Of a DNA stretch of 64,000 nt, positions 11,099 through 23,230 are shown piece by piece. The notes below the pieces were generated by a model. That model made no database searches and was not told the DNA's origin. It saw nothing but the letters and a program-made list of their open reading frames with translations. Source of the stretch: Welwitschia mirabilis (Eukaryota; Gnetophyta; Gnetopsida; Welwitschiales); assembly GCA_051453625.1 (NCBI GenBank), contig JBOZIK010000001.1, positions 70,914,974 to 70,978,973 on the forward strand, written 5' to 3'. Position numbers and translations under genes: made by a program. Position 1 is the stretch's first letter. The number at the start of each line of letters is the position of its first letter.

Positions 11099-11320
11099 AA
11101 AGGATTGTTTCTTTCTGGGTAATGTAGGTCTGAGCGTGACTGCACGACTGAAAAAATATATAATTAATAAGAAATGACTGTTTCTTCCTGCGTCTGTAGA
11201 TCCATTTGAGCGTGACTGCACGATTCAAAAATTATATAATCAATAAGAAACGATTGTTTCTTTCTGCGTCTGTAGATCCATTTGAGCGTGACAGCATGAC
11301 TTAAAAAATATATAATTACC
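11099..11320. repeat. Three tandem ~75-bp repeats downstream of the nsLTP gene
   Basis: Units start at 11099, 11172 and 11248 (73, 76 and about 73 bp). Each has GATTGTTTCTT-like sequence, then a CTGYRGRTC block, GAGCGTGACTGCACGA and an A-rich/TATATAAT end. Units 2 and 3 are the most similar. Each core contains CGTGACTGCACG, a possible 4-bp stem with a 4-base loop, degraded to CGTGACAGCATG in unit 3. CpGs are partly retained, unlike the flanking DNA. Confidence 0.85.
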
Positions 11321-12130
11321 CCAGTATTTTGCATGTTGATTGACGTATTGTCACTGTGAGTACATGTATTTGAAATTATGTTGATGTACTATCACAAATA
11401 GAGTCCTATTTCCAATGCATGATTCTGACATTGACTTTATCAATGAATTTACTATCAAAATGTACAATTTCTTGATAAGTGTATTGATCAAAATGTACAA
11501 TTTCTTGATCATAAGTGTATTAAGGCATTAATTCTATTGTAAAAGGCTCATAATTAATGAAAGAAGTCTAAGATCTATGCTATGCATCATTTATTCGTTG
11601 AATTAGCCTTAATAAATGGAATAATTATTTAGGCTTGTGTTCTTAAGGAATAATTCCTATAAAGGTAGAGGCTAAGACCTTTTCATGTATTACATTTACC
11701 AATGGAAATTCATAAGTAATAAGCTTAAGAGTTAGGTTAGGGTAGATAAGAAGAATTGCTTCCTTATTGTTATCATTGCTTCACTATCACAACATTGGTC
11801 TCACTGTTTACTATTTCAATGAAATGTATTTAAAGAAAATATGAGAGCCAAATAACAAAATATTCCTCTATTGGATTGAAATGCATCCAATACACCTTGA
11901 GCACCTTTAGCTTAGTCTTCTTGGAACACTAGGTTTTAGATTGTTCCAAAGGATATTTGCTTACCTCTTATTTTATTTAAAGAGCATCACTTTCAAGAAC
12001 TGTCACATTTTGTGGAAACCCTGGATTATTTTCAAATTTTCAAGTCATTGACTAATATAATTTGATGGGAGAATAATATGGAAAACCAACTATATCATAA
12101 CTCAAGAACATGCATCTTTTTTTTTAATAC
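11321..12130. other. Intergenic, no gene recognised
   Basis: AT-rich spacer from the triplicate repeat to the left target site of E1. It holds a short local duplication (TCAAAATGTACAATTTCTTG at about 11455-11510) and nothing I can call a gene. Confidence 0.55.
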
Positions 12131-12135
12131 CTTTT
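12131..12135. other. Left target-site duplication of E1 (CTTTT)
   Basis: CTTTT directly precedes the TG start of the left LTR. The identical five bases follow the CA end of the right LTR at 19062-19066. Confidence 0.85.
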
Positions 12136-13587
12136 TGTCAACATGTAAAATTTGACATTTATTTCAGCTATATTAGGCCAATTTATCATAGTGAAGACAT
12201 TATGTTAACTTATTTAATTATAAACATGTCTTCAGCTATTTTTTATGCTATACTTGGTCATATGCATTTCTTCATGACATTTTCAAGAATTTAATATCAT
12301 TTTGAAGCATGTGACATGACTAGGAGCTAAAGAGGTAGAAAACACTAATAGTGCTAATGTCAATCATTTCATGAAAATTGCCTCTAAACTCACATTATGA
12401 AATTATCATGGAAAAGTGATCAACTTATAGTTATGGGATTAATTAGTTACAACATCAAAAACAACTATTATCTATGGTGGCATGTGGCAATGTCATGGAA
12501 GACACATTGCATTGACATTGGTAGTTACATATGTGGTAGTGACATGGGAGAAACATGGCAATGACATGTGGCAGTTACATGTGAGGTGACATTGAAGATA
12601 GATGGTGATACCATTGGTTGGTAGAGGTATCATGATCCAAATATGACGTGTTGAACTTGTAATGATATCCTCCATCATACACTATAAGACAGAAGATCCA
12701 ACCATTCTACCTGATGCTACATAACAAAAATTATAATTACCTGATCATCTTACCTAATGCTAAATGATAAAAATTGTAATTGTCCACCTACCACTACAAG
12801 CCAAAGGCTCCTAATCATCTCAAACTTATCCTCACTTATAAAAATAGACAACCACTCTTACTATAGGAATCCTATCTAGTTGGAAAAGGCTTTGGAAGGG
12901 TCGATCATCATGTCATTATAAGTTCCTCTTTTTGGGAGTGAGCTGGCTTTGAGGCTAGCTTTGAAGAGTCTTTATTAGCTTTTCTTTCATCCTTTTATAT
13001 AATGTAATTCCTATTTTTAATAAAGTAATAATTACTCATTTGTGATTTTGAGTTGCAATTAACCTTGCAGTTTTAATGCTTAAGTGAAACTACATTGTTG
13101 AGTTTCTTTGATATCCAAGTGAGTTCTTTAAGTACACTTCTTGGTTATAGTAATTTTTATTTAATAGATCATGAGAATAGTAGTTCTTACTTTCCATGCT
13201 TATGAAAGGCTATGAAGGAACAAAGTGACTAGGAGATTCAATAACACTTGTGTGGTTAATGAGAGTATATCACCATGATCTAAGCCATTATGACTTAATG
13301 ATTTTACTTTATTTCAAGAATTTATAGTATTATTAAAGTGAAGGTTTTTCTTCAAGATAATTCAATATAGACCTTTAGAGTTAGCTCATTTTTCTACTTC
13401 GCCATTCACATTCAAACTCCTCACAACTTTAAGTTTTGGTTCTCTTTTGATTCCTTGCAATTTATGAAACATTTGTATTACCTCTGTTAATATTTCTACC
13501 TTAATTATCCCTATGAAAAAAATGATGATGGGACTATACTAAAATGAGGATCTTAGTTTATAAATTATAAAAGCCAGACACAAATCA
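12136..13587 (+). repeat. E1 5' LTR (1452 bp)
   Basis: It aligns along its length with 17713-19061, with many transitions and small indels. A minisatellite-like stretch of ATGTGGCAGTTACATG-type words lies at about 12477-12590 and recurs at 18070-18140. The antisense open frame at 12493-12678 has a counterpart at 18061-18285, which reflects LTR duplication and not a gene. Confidence 0.88.
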
Positions 13588-13593
13588 TCTTTT

Positions 13594-13611
13594 TAATGTC
13601 ATTGCTAGAGA
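13594..13611 (+). other. Primer-binding site of E1 (tRNA-Asp type, decayed)
   Basis: The site reads TAATGTCATTGCTAGAGA against TGGCGCCGTTGCCGGGGA for plant tRNA-Asp. All 8 differences are G-to-A or C-to-T. It lies six bases after the LTR end. Confidence 0.75.
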
Positions 13612-16600
13612 TAATGACATGATAGCTTCATAGAAATTACATAAATTTTTCTTTCTTATAAATATTTTTAATTTACTTTTTCTATTCTTTATCACTTTTA
13701 ATGATTGATGCTAGTTCTTTCCATTGATACCCAAACTGTTTTACATTCTTTTGAGTTTTTCTTTGATTTTTTGTATTTTCAATGATAGGAATTGGTTTGT
13801 TTCTAGTAATACCTAAGCTAGTTTTTTTAAAAGTTTTATTTAGTTTTTCCTCTAAGTTAAGAACCACTTTTTACTTAGATCTTTTGTGGTTGCAGATCTA
13901 ATGAGCTATTTATAGATTTAAGATCAAATATCGAAAGTACGAAAACTAATATATAACTCATGTTTGTGTTTTCTTTTTATTTTTGTAAATTTTTTAGTTG
14001 AAATATTAGTTTTTATTTTTATCACATTTTAGTTTTTCCTATTAAAAATTTTAAAAAGGAAAAAGTTTAGGCTTGGTTCCTTAAGTTTTATTTTTAAGAT
14101 TGTTATCATTTTAATTTTTCCTACAATTTTCTAGAATTCCACAATGCAAATTGATTTGTATAGCTACATCTATAATGCTTGCATTTTTCTAGATCCTTTC
14201 GGCTCAAATAACTAACATTACTAGTAGACCTAATCAACGCCACTGACCTTTTTGCAATGATTACCTCCAAACTTTGTAGAGATCCTTCCTTAAATCCTTT
14301 GAACTTTTTTTCGATAATAAGTCCCTTTGAAACCTCGAAAACTTATGGACACATAGCCCTAAGAGTGAATTTTATAGATCATTTTCTAAAATTCGATGTG
14401 AGTTGGGGACTTGATCCTTTTGATATATTTTATGAAATATCATCTAAACCACAAATAGATCCTAATGCTAAAAGCACATCTATTTATAAGATCTAAAAAA
14501 TTCTTATAATTTTTTAATTACATTCAATAAAGACAACTAAAAGAGATTGTATTCAACCCAAGAAAAGTATAAAGAATTACCTTCAACTCGAATACTTAGG
14601 TACCTTAACATCTTATCAGTATTCTCTACCTTTTCTTAATGATATCTCAAACTAGGTAAATTATTAGATATTATCTTTAATACTTATAACCCCTCAACAC
14701 ATAGATTAATCTCTTCATAATCCTATGTTTAGAAATCCTTTCTTTAAACAAAAAGAGTATGATCCTATGTTTTTCATCATGCCTTACAAACTTCTTCTTT
14801 ATCATCTTATCAAGTCCCTTCACTTCCTGATCCTTATTCTTTATTACTTAATAAATATCCTTCATCTTCCAATTGGAAGAAATACTAAGGAAATTTATGG
14901 AATCCTAAGCCAAAATTAAGTAACAACATTCTTTCATCTTGAGTAAGCTTGAAAAGAACTTCTAATAATTTCAAGTAATCACCACTCATATTATTTCTCC
15001 TTTGAATCATAAAGAACTTAATGAGCTCTCTACATTTCATGAACCTAGTGCTAAGCATCTTAAAAATCTTGAAGGGGTTAATGATAATCAAATTGATAAA
15101 ACCCAAATCGCATTCTTTAGAAATGAGTAAGAAAATGAGAAAACCCATGAGAACCTTTAGGATAAGAACTTATTAAAGAATGAGAAATTATTTGAGAGAG
15201 GTCATACCCTTGTGAAGAGTTATACATTAGAGGATGAGTCGATAAGCAATAGCAATGAGGAGGAGAAAATTAAAGAATTATCTTTCTTTTAGTTACTACC
15301 ATTATCGCATGAGTAGCCATATAAGAATAAATCTTTATGAGGAGGAGAACACTAGCATTTAACTCATTCTTGATCCATCTTATGAAGAACCTTTGTTTTC
15401 TTCTTAACAACTTCATGAGCCAACCATTTCATCTTCATTTTTATTTTCTAAGTAAGACTCAAGTTTTAATGAAGAAGATAAACCTTATTTAGTGGTGGAA
15501 ACACCTTTTAACAATTTTGTTAATGACCATTCACATTATTTATCAGTTTTCAACTCATTTTTACCTTCATCTAAAAATGATGTCTTGCATGAATTGTTGA
15601 GTAATCATAAATAAGCTAAAGAATGGACTATTTCTAACTTTGCATGTATAAAATTTAGTCCTTGTACTAATGTTCTTTCTAATTTTATGAACTCATGCAT
15701 AGAAATCTACATGGATTCTTTCTCAGTTGAAAATGCTTTGAAAAATTTCAATAAATTATCCAACCTTTATTTTCAAATGTTTAAGACACTTTTTATACAT
15801 TATCCTAGAAAAACATACTATAGTTTTAAAATTTTAATTTCGCTTTATGCTTTTAATATAAAATTTCCTTTAAGATTGTATTTAGGATGGAAAATATTAA
15901 AAACATTAAAAAACATTTTTTAATGGTCTCTTTCTCTTCTACAACTACTTAATCATTATCATTTGTTTAATAATTACCTTTAAACCTTTCATTTAGAAAA
16001 TCTTAAGTTTCATCCATTCCATAGAATAATCCATCATCTTCTTAAATCTTACCATCCACTCCTTTTAAGTTGAACTTATTACATAAAGACTAACTAATGA
16101 TCCTCCCCTTCCATATACTTATAAGTTTCTAAGACTTAATGGTCCAAGTTGATGGCCTTTATTAATTAATCTATTAATAATTAATTTTTTAACTATCAAT
16201 TTTGGTTAATATTAAATTTCCTTCTATTTTTTGAAAGGAGGTTATGCTTGTTTTAATTTATGTTGTTAAGGTTAGGTTTCACTTGAGGTCTTTAATGTTG
16301 GAAAAATAAAGGATGAAAAGGTAGAATCTACTTTCATACTATGCTTTTATTTTCAAGCATTTTTATGGGGACAAGATATTTCTTAATTACACTAACATAC
16401 TAATGGTCCCTCTTCTATATTAAAAAAATATGAATTTGAACAATAAAATCAAAAGAACATATAACATCTCTTCTCCAAAAGCACATCTTATTTTGACCAA
16501 TTAATTAAGTTTAGTTAATTATATTAAGACTATGGATGCTTACTAGTAATGTGGCTCTAATAATCTACTTATGATATAGTCAACTGCATTAGGAATATAG

Positions 16601-17712
16601 ATGCTACTTGATAATGTAGCATTGATTTGTTCAAGAATAACCTATTTAATTCTATTAGAAAGAAAATTTCATAATACTAGATGCTCAATTAATCCAACTT
16701 CTTAAAACAATAGATATGTGTAATTGTAGAAAAGGTAAAAATGGAAAAGAAAAAGATGGGAATTAGAGATTTTCTTATGGTATGCTTTGTTTAACAATTA
16801 TACTTGATATTCTGCTACCAAATCTTGGATTTTTAAGTATTTACTTAATTGATAACTTACTTTAATGGAATTTTAATCCACTAAATGAAGTTAACAATTA
16901 TGAAAAAATTTTAATAAATAGGCCATTAGCTTAATAAATTTATCTCTCTTATTCATAAGTTATTTAAATGATTTTTCATTTCCACTATCACACATTGTAA
17001 TAATAGCTCTAGTTGTAATGATTTTTTATCATGAAGAGGAAATTTATATTTTGTTCCTATTATGTTTGTTTAATCTACCACTAAACTTAGCCTATAAAAT
17101 CAAAACTTATCAATATAGCTAATAAACGATACCATAAAATTTCACTCATGGAATCATAAGATAGTTGGAACTGCCACTAGTCCTAGTTTATGCTAACTTC
17201 CATTTTTTCACTTCCAAAATTTCATATAGCATCATCCATCTTATTTATAGTCTATTTACAATCATTATGTTTTACTTTTACTTTGTATTTTGGCCTTCAT
17301 TTTCATTTTCCCCACCTTATAATAATCCTACTTTTCAATATAGTGATTAATAATTATTTCTAAGAGTATCTCTACTTTTATATTTTCTTTGTATGCATTG
17401 TAGTTTACTTTACATTGCCTTCACTTTTCCTTTTTTTGGTTTTAATCAAATAACATCATCCTTTTAATGTACTTTAAATTATTCTTACATTTGGCATTGT
17501 TTTTTCCTTATCTTTTTAAACTTTGAGGATAAATTTCATTTTGGTTTGGGACGTATGACATTTAACATTTATGCTTTAAACTTTGACCAAAATTTCCAAT
17601 GTTTTTATCAGTTTTACATAACACTTAAATGTTTTTCTTAGTAATTTTTCCATGTTAGCTACTCTTTATCAGCCTTTTACTAAGAAACTAGTAAAAGTCT
17701 AGTTGAAGGATG
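13612..17712 (+). other. E1 interior, coding content not recognised
   Basis: The plus-strand open stretches (14257-14496, 14725-14919 and 15687-15923) lie in the element's own orientation and may be remnants of its gag. None shows a zinc knuckle, protease DSG, RT or integrase motif. The third includes NKLSNLYFQMFKTLFIHYPR. I cannot assign a function. The 3' part (16100-17712) looks non-coding. Confidence 0.45.
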
Positions 17713-19061
17713 TGTTAATATGTAAAAATTAATGTTTATCTCAAGTATATTACGCTAAGTTATCATAGTGAAGACATTAATTTAACTAATTTAATCATAA
17801 AAATACATCTTTAGCTATTTCATATGTCATACTTAATCTTATGCATTTATCCATGAAATTTTTAAGAATGTAGTAGCATTTTGAAGCATGTAGTATAAAC
17901 TAGAACTAAACAAGTAAAAAATGCTAGCAACACTAGTGACCTACATAGTGTACTAAACATTTAATGAAAATGACCTCCAAACTTATGTTCTCAAACACTT
18001 ATGAAAAATTGAGCAACTTCTAGTTATGGGATTAATCAGTAACTACATCATGAACAACTATTATCCATAGTAGCATGTGGCAGTTACATAGGGGATACAT
18101 GGTAATAACATGTGATAGTTACATGTGTGGTGATGTTTAAAACATATGATGATAGCACCAATTGATAGAGACATCATGATCCAAAATTTAAGTGAAGAAT
18201 TCATAATGATAACCTCCATCATATAGTATAAGATAGAAGAACCAATCACCTTACATAACAAAAATTGTAACATCCCACCTACCATTATAGGCTAAAAGCT
18301 TCAAACCATTTCAAACCTATTCTATTTGACTATAAAAAGGGTCCAATGTCCTCATTATAGGAATCTTATAGGGTTGAGATAGGCTTTGAAAGGGGTGAGC
18401 ATCATGTCATTTTAAGCTCTCCCTTTTGGGAGCAAGCTAGCTTGAAGGCTAGCTTTTGAGAGTCTATGTCACCTTTACTTGTGTTCTTTGATGTAATGTA
18501 ATTTCTATTTTAATGAGGTAATAGTTATTTATTATTGATTTTAAGTTGTGAGTGGTCTTGTACTTTTAATGATTAAGTGAAAATACATCATTGAGTTCTT
18601 TATGTATACTTCTTGATTATTATCATTTTTGTTTGATGGATCTGAAGCATAGTAGTTCTTACTTTTCATGCTTATTAAAGGTTATGAAGGATAAAAGTTA
18701 CTAAGGAATTCACCAATTCTTACATGATGAATTAGATTATGTAAACATGATTCAAACCATCATGACTTAATAATTTTAAATTTGTTCAAGAATTTTATAG
18801 TATACTGTTAAAGTGAAGGTTTTGCTACTGGATGATTCAAGCTAAACTTTGGAGTTAGTTCATCTCCCTACCTTTTGTCATTCAAATTTAAATTCATTGC
18901 AACTTCAATTTAGTTTTGATTTAATTTCTGGCATGTTTAGAAACAATTTTATTACCTCTATTAAGATTTTTACCTTAATTTATCCCTATGGAAAAAACAA
19001 CATCAAAACTCTCCTTCAATAAGGATCTTAGTTTATAAATTATAAAAGTCGAACATAAACA
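17713..19061 (+). repeat. E1 3' LTR (1349 bp)
   Basis: It starts TGTTAATATG, ends ACA, and is about 100 bp shorter than the 5' LTR through indels. The preceding AGTTGAAGGATG is a weak polypurine tract. The right TSD CTTTT is at 19062-19066. Confidence 0.88.
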
Positions 19062-19066
19062 CTTTT

Positions 19067-20858
19067 TAATTTATGAAGTTGAGATCTAAGTTAATGATAC
19101 TAATTTAAACCTATAACATATTAAAGATCACTAGAGATAAAAATGCCATGCTTTGATTGGTTAAAAATAGATAATTAAAACTACTAAAGATCAATTAGCT
19201 TCTATATACAAACTCTAATTATGAGGGAATCTAATCACTCTTAATCTTAAGATTTCAAAAGCCTAAAATACTAGAGCCCATTCCATTTAATACCCATCAA
19301 TTTGTATCTCTATTTCCACTTAATAATAGTACTACATCTATCATAGTTTATAAATAGACATGTATTATTAGGGAGCAAATAACTTTTCTAATTGTTAACT
19401 TAAATGTGAAGCATCAAATATTAAAAAAGAAGAGAAGAATAAGAAGAAGAAAAGAAATTATAGGTCTTTTGTATAATTCATTAAAGAAATAATCAATAAA
19501 CTATTTACAACTTTGAAATAATTTTATTAGAATCACTTGTCAGTTTAACATGAAAGAAACAAGTTTCACTTCATATAAGAGTTAAATTTTATAGAGAGAC
19601 ACTTATAAACAAAGGTGCTTACATAAGTATATAAACAAAGAAATACGTCTATTAGGAAAGAAGTTAAAAATTCATATTATAAGAATAAAAATAATGTTTT
19701 TGAATAAGTTTGTGCCTTTTTCTTAATCTATTAACATGATCTTCATGCCTTTGGTTCTATGCTTCTTAGGCTGAAACTAAGTGGTTATTATATCCTATTA
19801 TAGATTTCATTTATGAGTTTCATTTCCCTATTCATAATGAGTTGATACTAATTCAAAACTTAATAAGATTTTGTTAAAAATGATCCATGCAAATATGTTA
19901 GTAGTTAACATTTTTTGTGGCTTTATCTAGGTGCTCTTGAAGTTTAGTCACTTAATTCATTAGTTGATTCTTCTCTTCTAGTTTTATTTCTAGTGCCTTC
20001 ATTTCATCATAATGTAGGAAAGTTACTATTTATTCTAACAAAATACTCTTCAAATCACCTATACTTATGGTGGTTAGCATTTGTTTCATATGATAGGTAG
20101 GTTTAAGAAATTTACAATATTCAATTTAATCTATTTCATGTATTGTATTAAGCTTATATTACTAATTTTTTTCTATCAATAGGTAAGTGAATGAAAAACT
20201 AAAACTATAATTGCATCAAATTCCTAAATTCATATTTGATTTATTATAAAAACTTATTAATGCATAGATTACATGTTGTAATTAAATTTCAAATGGATCT
20301 ATCACTAATTGATTTAGGTTTTATCATCACATATATGCTAACTAATTGATTTATTATTGAAGTTAATAAATTAAAGTTTGATGGGCTATGTAAAAGAGGT
20401 AGAAAAAGATGTTACTTATTATTAGATCTTATAGGTTTGTAATAAGCTCTAGATAAGAATTTTATGCTAATTGCTTCTAATCATTTTAAAGATATATTAA
20501 TCAATGTTATTGTATGTTAATAAAGTCAAGTTTAGTAATTTACTCTAATATGTGAAAATATTATAATTTAAATGAGCTACTGTCTTTGTAGTATGGCCAT
20601 TAAATTGTGAACAATTCTTTATCCTTTATTACTTGTAAAACTAGAGTTCATACTAACATGATTAAAAGCATTTAATACACTATCCAAAATTCTTCAATAA
20701 AATATTAAGATCACTAGAAGTTGTATGAATATTATTCCTAGGATATCTCCAGTGAATAAAATTTTAAAAAGATAAATGAAATGTAGTTTATGTATTTATT
20801 AATCATGTTAAAACACATAAATATAATAATAATAGAGGTGGTATTAAGAATAAAATTT
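19067..20858. other. Intergenic, no gene recognised
   Basis: AT-rich sequence with many stops in all frames, running into an N gap. No LTR pair, domain or RNA gene was recognised. Confidence 0.55.
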
Positions 20859-21536
20859 NNNNNNNNNNNNNNNNNNNNNNNNNNNNNNNNNNNNNNNNNN
20901 NNNNNNNNNNNNNNNNNNNNNNNNNNNNNNNNNNNNNNNNNNNNNNNNNNNNNNNNNNNNNNNNNNNNNNNNNNNNNNNNNNNNNNNNNNNNNNNNNNNN
21001 NNNNNNNNNNNNNNNNNNNNNNNNNNNNNNNNNNNNNNNNNNNNNNNNNNNNNNNNNNNNNNNNNNNNNNNNNNNNNNNNNNNNNNNNNNNNNNNNNNNN
21101 NNNNNNNNNNNNNNNNNNNNNNNNNNNNNNNNNNNNNNNNNNNNNNNNNNNNNNNNNNNNNNNNNNNNNNNNNNNNNNNNNNNNNNNNNNNNNNNNNNNN
21201 NNNNNNNNNNNNNNNNNNNNNNNNNNNNNNNNNNNNNNNNNNNNNNNNNNNNNNNNNNNNNNNNNNNNNNNNNNNNNNNNNNNNNNNNNNNNNNNNNNNN
21301 NNNNNNNNNNNNNNNNNNNNNNNNNNNNNNNNNNNNNNNNNNNNNNNNNNNNNNNNNNNNNNNNNNNNNNNNNNNNNNNNNNNNNNNNNNNNNNNNNNNN
21401 NNNNNNNNNNNNNNNNNNNNNNNNNNNNNNNNNNNNNNNNNNNNNNNNNNNNNNNNNNNNNNNNNNNNNNNNNNNNNNNNNNNNNNNNNNNNNNNNNNNN
21501 NNNNNNNNNNNNNNNNNNNNNNNNNNNNNNNNNNNN
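20859..21536. other. Assembly gap (678 N)
   Basis: A run of N. Open frames that appear to span it are artefacts. Confidence 1.
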
Positions 21537-22879
21537 AGCATAAAAATTTTAAAATCTTGCAATGATAAAGAAATGGTGAAAAATAAATGTAGAAAATATG
21601 GTACTAATGATATTTCCTTCGATATTATAAAATTGAACGTAATTATTATGAGAAATATAAAACTAGTCCAAATTCTTAAGAACTAAATTATCCACTTTTT
21701 CCCTATTAAACCACATAGATATAGAAAAGCTTTTCCCAAGAATATCTAAAGAGTCATATAAATGAAAGTGGATAATGAGTTCATTCCAAGTAACCCTCTC
21801 TAAATCATTGAATATAAATAATAACTTCCCTATTTTATGAGGTGATCATATTCAAGTTAATTATAAAGCATCAAATAACATTTAGTAAATCCTATAAATT
21901 ATTCTAAAGAACATCTATTTCTTTTTCATTCTTAATAATATAGATAGAGATAATACCAAAAGTGAAATACTGCTAATAAAGCTAAAGACATACTACTACA
22001 TTATCATAAACAATATCATAGTCCACAATTTTTAAAACTCAATAAGGATGCACTAGTAGCATAAAATCATAAAACCTTGGGAGTTAGAGGTATATTAGAA
22101 CATTTATCTAAGAGAAATACAAATATAGGTAAAACAAACATTATTTCCACAAACCTTAACTTCTTGTAAACTAATAATATTAAATAAATATAGAATATTA
22201 ACAAGAACTTTTTTAAATGAAATTTTTGAAGATAGTTAAGAGAATAAATTCAAGTATAAATTACAATGTTAAAGACATCTCCCACATTGATCCTATTATC
22301 ATCTTTATCATTACCACTTGAATCTATAACCATAATAGTCTTACCAGTGTCATCCATAGGTTCTTAAGAGAGGAAAGAAAACATAATTCTCTAAATAAAT
22401 AATAATAGCATGTTTATCAAATGAACTCTTAAACATAATGACCATCCCAAAATAATGGAATTAAAAGCATTTATTTGCAAATATTTGATATAAGAAGTAG
22501 AATTTTCATGTTACTTTTTTCACTTGAAAATGTAATAGCCATTGGGAAGATCTATTTCATGAACTTTAGAAGCAATTTTTACATTGATTTTTATAGTGGA
22601 ATGAGGAAAAATACATTCTATATATTTTGGAAATTTGATGGATATATCCTCATTAAACTCAAAGGGGAAGTCTCATCATGCATCTTGAATTTTGGGAAAT
22701 CTTGTTTTTAACTATGATAATAGTTGTAGTCCCTTAACAAATGAAGGTAAATAGTTAGTTGTGAAATGATATCATTATCTATCTTAATTATTAAAACATT
22801 TAGCATCAAAGATATAGATGCTAAATTAATAATAAGATATGTGTGTTTTCCTAGTTTAACATTAATGGTAATATTCACC
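21537..22879. other. Intergenic, possibly downstream part of a decayed element
   Basis: AT-rich, with no confident domain. It lies downstream (minus sense) of the DUF4283-like stretch at 22880-23230, so it could belong to the same decayed element, but no RT or endonuclease motif is visible. Confidence 0.4.
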
Positions 22880-23230
22880 CTTCTATAATGTATGTAGCCA
22901 AATATTTATGCAAATCTAGATTAAGAGATTAAAGAGAAGTCTTCATATTTTGGAATTCAACCTAAAGTGATATGTTCATAGATGCATATTCATTGACTTT
23001 AAAACCTTCAACCCATGATTTAAGAAAAATAAGGGTTAAATATACATGTCAAGGTTTATCTTCAATAAATTTATTGGTGTTAACTCCTCTCTTAAAATGT
23101 AAAAAAGAGAAAAAACTTTTGAAAGGTCAAATACCAAAGCAACATCTTTAAGCTTTCAAACCTTATTAATCCATGCCTAAATACCTTTAGTGAGGTTAGA
23201 GGACCAAACAAAAAATCAATACCATCTAAG
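22880..23230 (-). pseudogene. Possible DUF4283-like (retroelement gag-like) remnant
   Basis: Minus-strand frames around 23160-22900, with stops and shifts, read WKLKDVALVFDLSKVFSLF, then FLKSWVEGFKVNEY, VEFQNMKTSL and LDLHKYLATYIIEG. The spacing W...L.kgfFlf.F...W..gF......lWV...n.....W......LA..I is that of plant DUF4283 proteins, common as the first ORF of LINE-like elements and in related host-derived genes. There is no intact frame and no partner RT was found nearby. Assignment is by pattern only. Confidence 0.35.

Larger units (their letters stand above)
12136..19061 (+). mobile_element. E1: gypsy-type LTR retrotransposon with intact ends and no recognisable pol
   Basis: Direct repeats 12136-13587 and 17713-19061 both start TGTYAAYATG and end CA. 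They are flanked by a perfect 5-bp duplication. A primer site related to tRNA-Asp directly follows the left LTR, so the element reads on the plus strand and belongs near the Athila/Tat side of Ty3/gypsy. Near 17521-17560 the sequence CTTTGAGGATAAATTT...TTTGGG resembles the conserved GAGGACAAT...TTTGGGGG block found before the 3' end of many such elements. The 4.1-kb interior shows no RT, RNase H or integrase motif in any frame I read, so this may be a non-autonomous or internally deleted copy. Confidence 0.88.

Noticed and set aside
11099-11320. CRISPR-like array
   Set aside because: The three units are contiguous with no spacers, and the genome is plant nuclear.
12493-12678. Antisense ORF with a counterpart at 18061-18285
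   Set aside because: Explained by the E1 LTR pair and its internal ATGTGGCAGTTACATG-type words.
20738-21686. Long open frames of 270-300 codons on both strands
   Set aside because: Almost all codons are N from the assembly gap.
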